A stretch of DNA of 5,092 nt from NCBI GenBank assembly GCA_007117525.1, contig SKGJ01000382.1, positions 1-5,092 on the forward strand. The letters run 5' to 3'. The notes beneath the pieces are model-generated. The model made no database searches, was not told the DNA's origin, and saw only the letters and a program-made list of their open reading frames with translations. The DNA comes from Alkalimonas sp. (lineage in GTDB: Bacteria > Pseudomonadota > Gammaproteobacteria > Enterobacterales > Alteromonadaceae). Position numbers and translations under genes: made by a program. Positions 5,075 to 5,092 of this stretch are shown here, piece by piece (the first letter of the stretch is position 1; the number at the start of each line of letters is the position of its first letter).

Positions 5075-5092
5075 GTTGCTTTTACGCCATAA

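Overview
This window looks like chromosomal DNA from a gammaproteobacterium. The evidence is the order pcnB-folK-panB-panC, E. coli-like protein motifs, and very glutamine/CAG-rich coding. The style suggests an Alteromonadales/Rheinheimera-like organism, but that placement is inference from protein flavour and gene order only.

Positions 1-2929 (+ strand) are a compact housekeeping block. It holds the C-terminal end of poly(A) polymerase I (pcnB), then folK (folate pathway), panB and panC (two steps of pantothenate synthesis) and cutA (small trimeric divalent-cation tolerance protein). The genes are spaced 12, 73, 3 and 0 nt apart, so panB-panC-cutA is very probably one transcript. panD, the other pantothenate-branch gene often near panBC, is not in the window.

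Positions 3038-5058 (- strand) are a convergent accessory block built like a toxin-antitoxin locus. hipB (XRE-family antitoxin/repressor) overlaps hipA (full-length HipA-type Ser/Thr kinase toxin with all key kinase residues) by 4 nt. A 107-aa ribbon-helix-helix CopG-type antitoxin gene follows 57 nt downstream of hipA. No cognate toxin for this second antitoxin is visible, so it is either an orphan or a third member of the hip operon.

The block contains several unexplained small structures. hipB carries an in-frame 21-bp tandem repeat encoding a heptad-repeat linker. A perfect 7-bp inverted repeat sits exactly on the hipA stop codon. A near-identical 12/13-bp motif flanks the antitoxin gene on both sides. 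The likely hipB -10 element lies so close to the ATG that the message could be leaderless.

The two blocks converge on a 108-bp spacer (2930-3037) without a convincing terminator. There are no tRNA, rRNA, CRISPR or insertion-sequence features that I can support.
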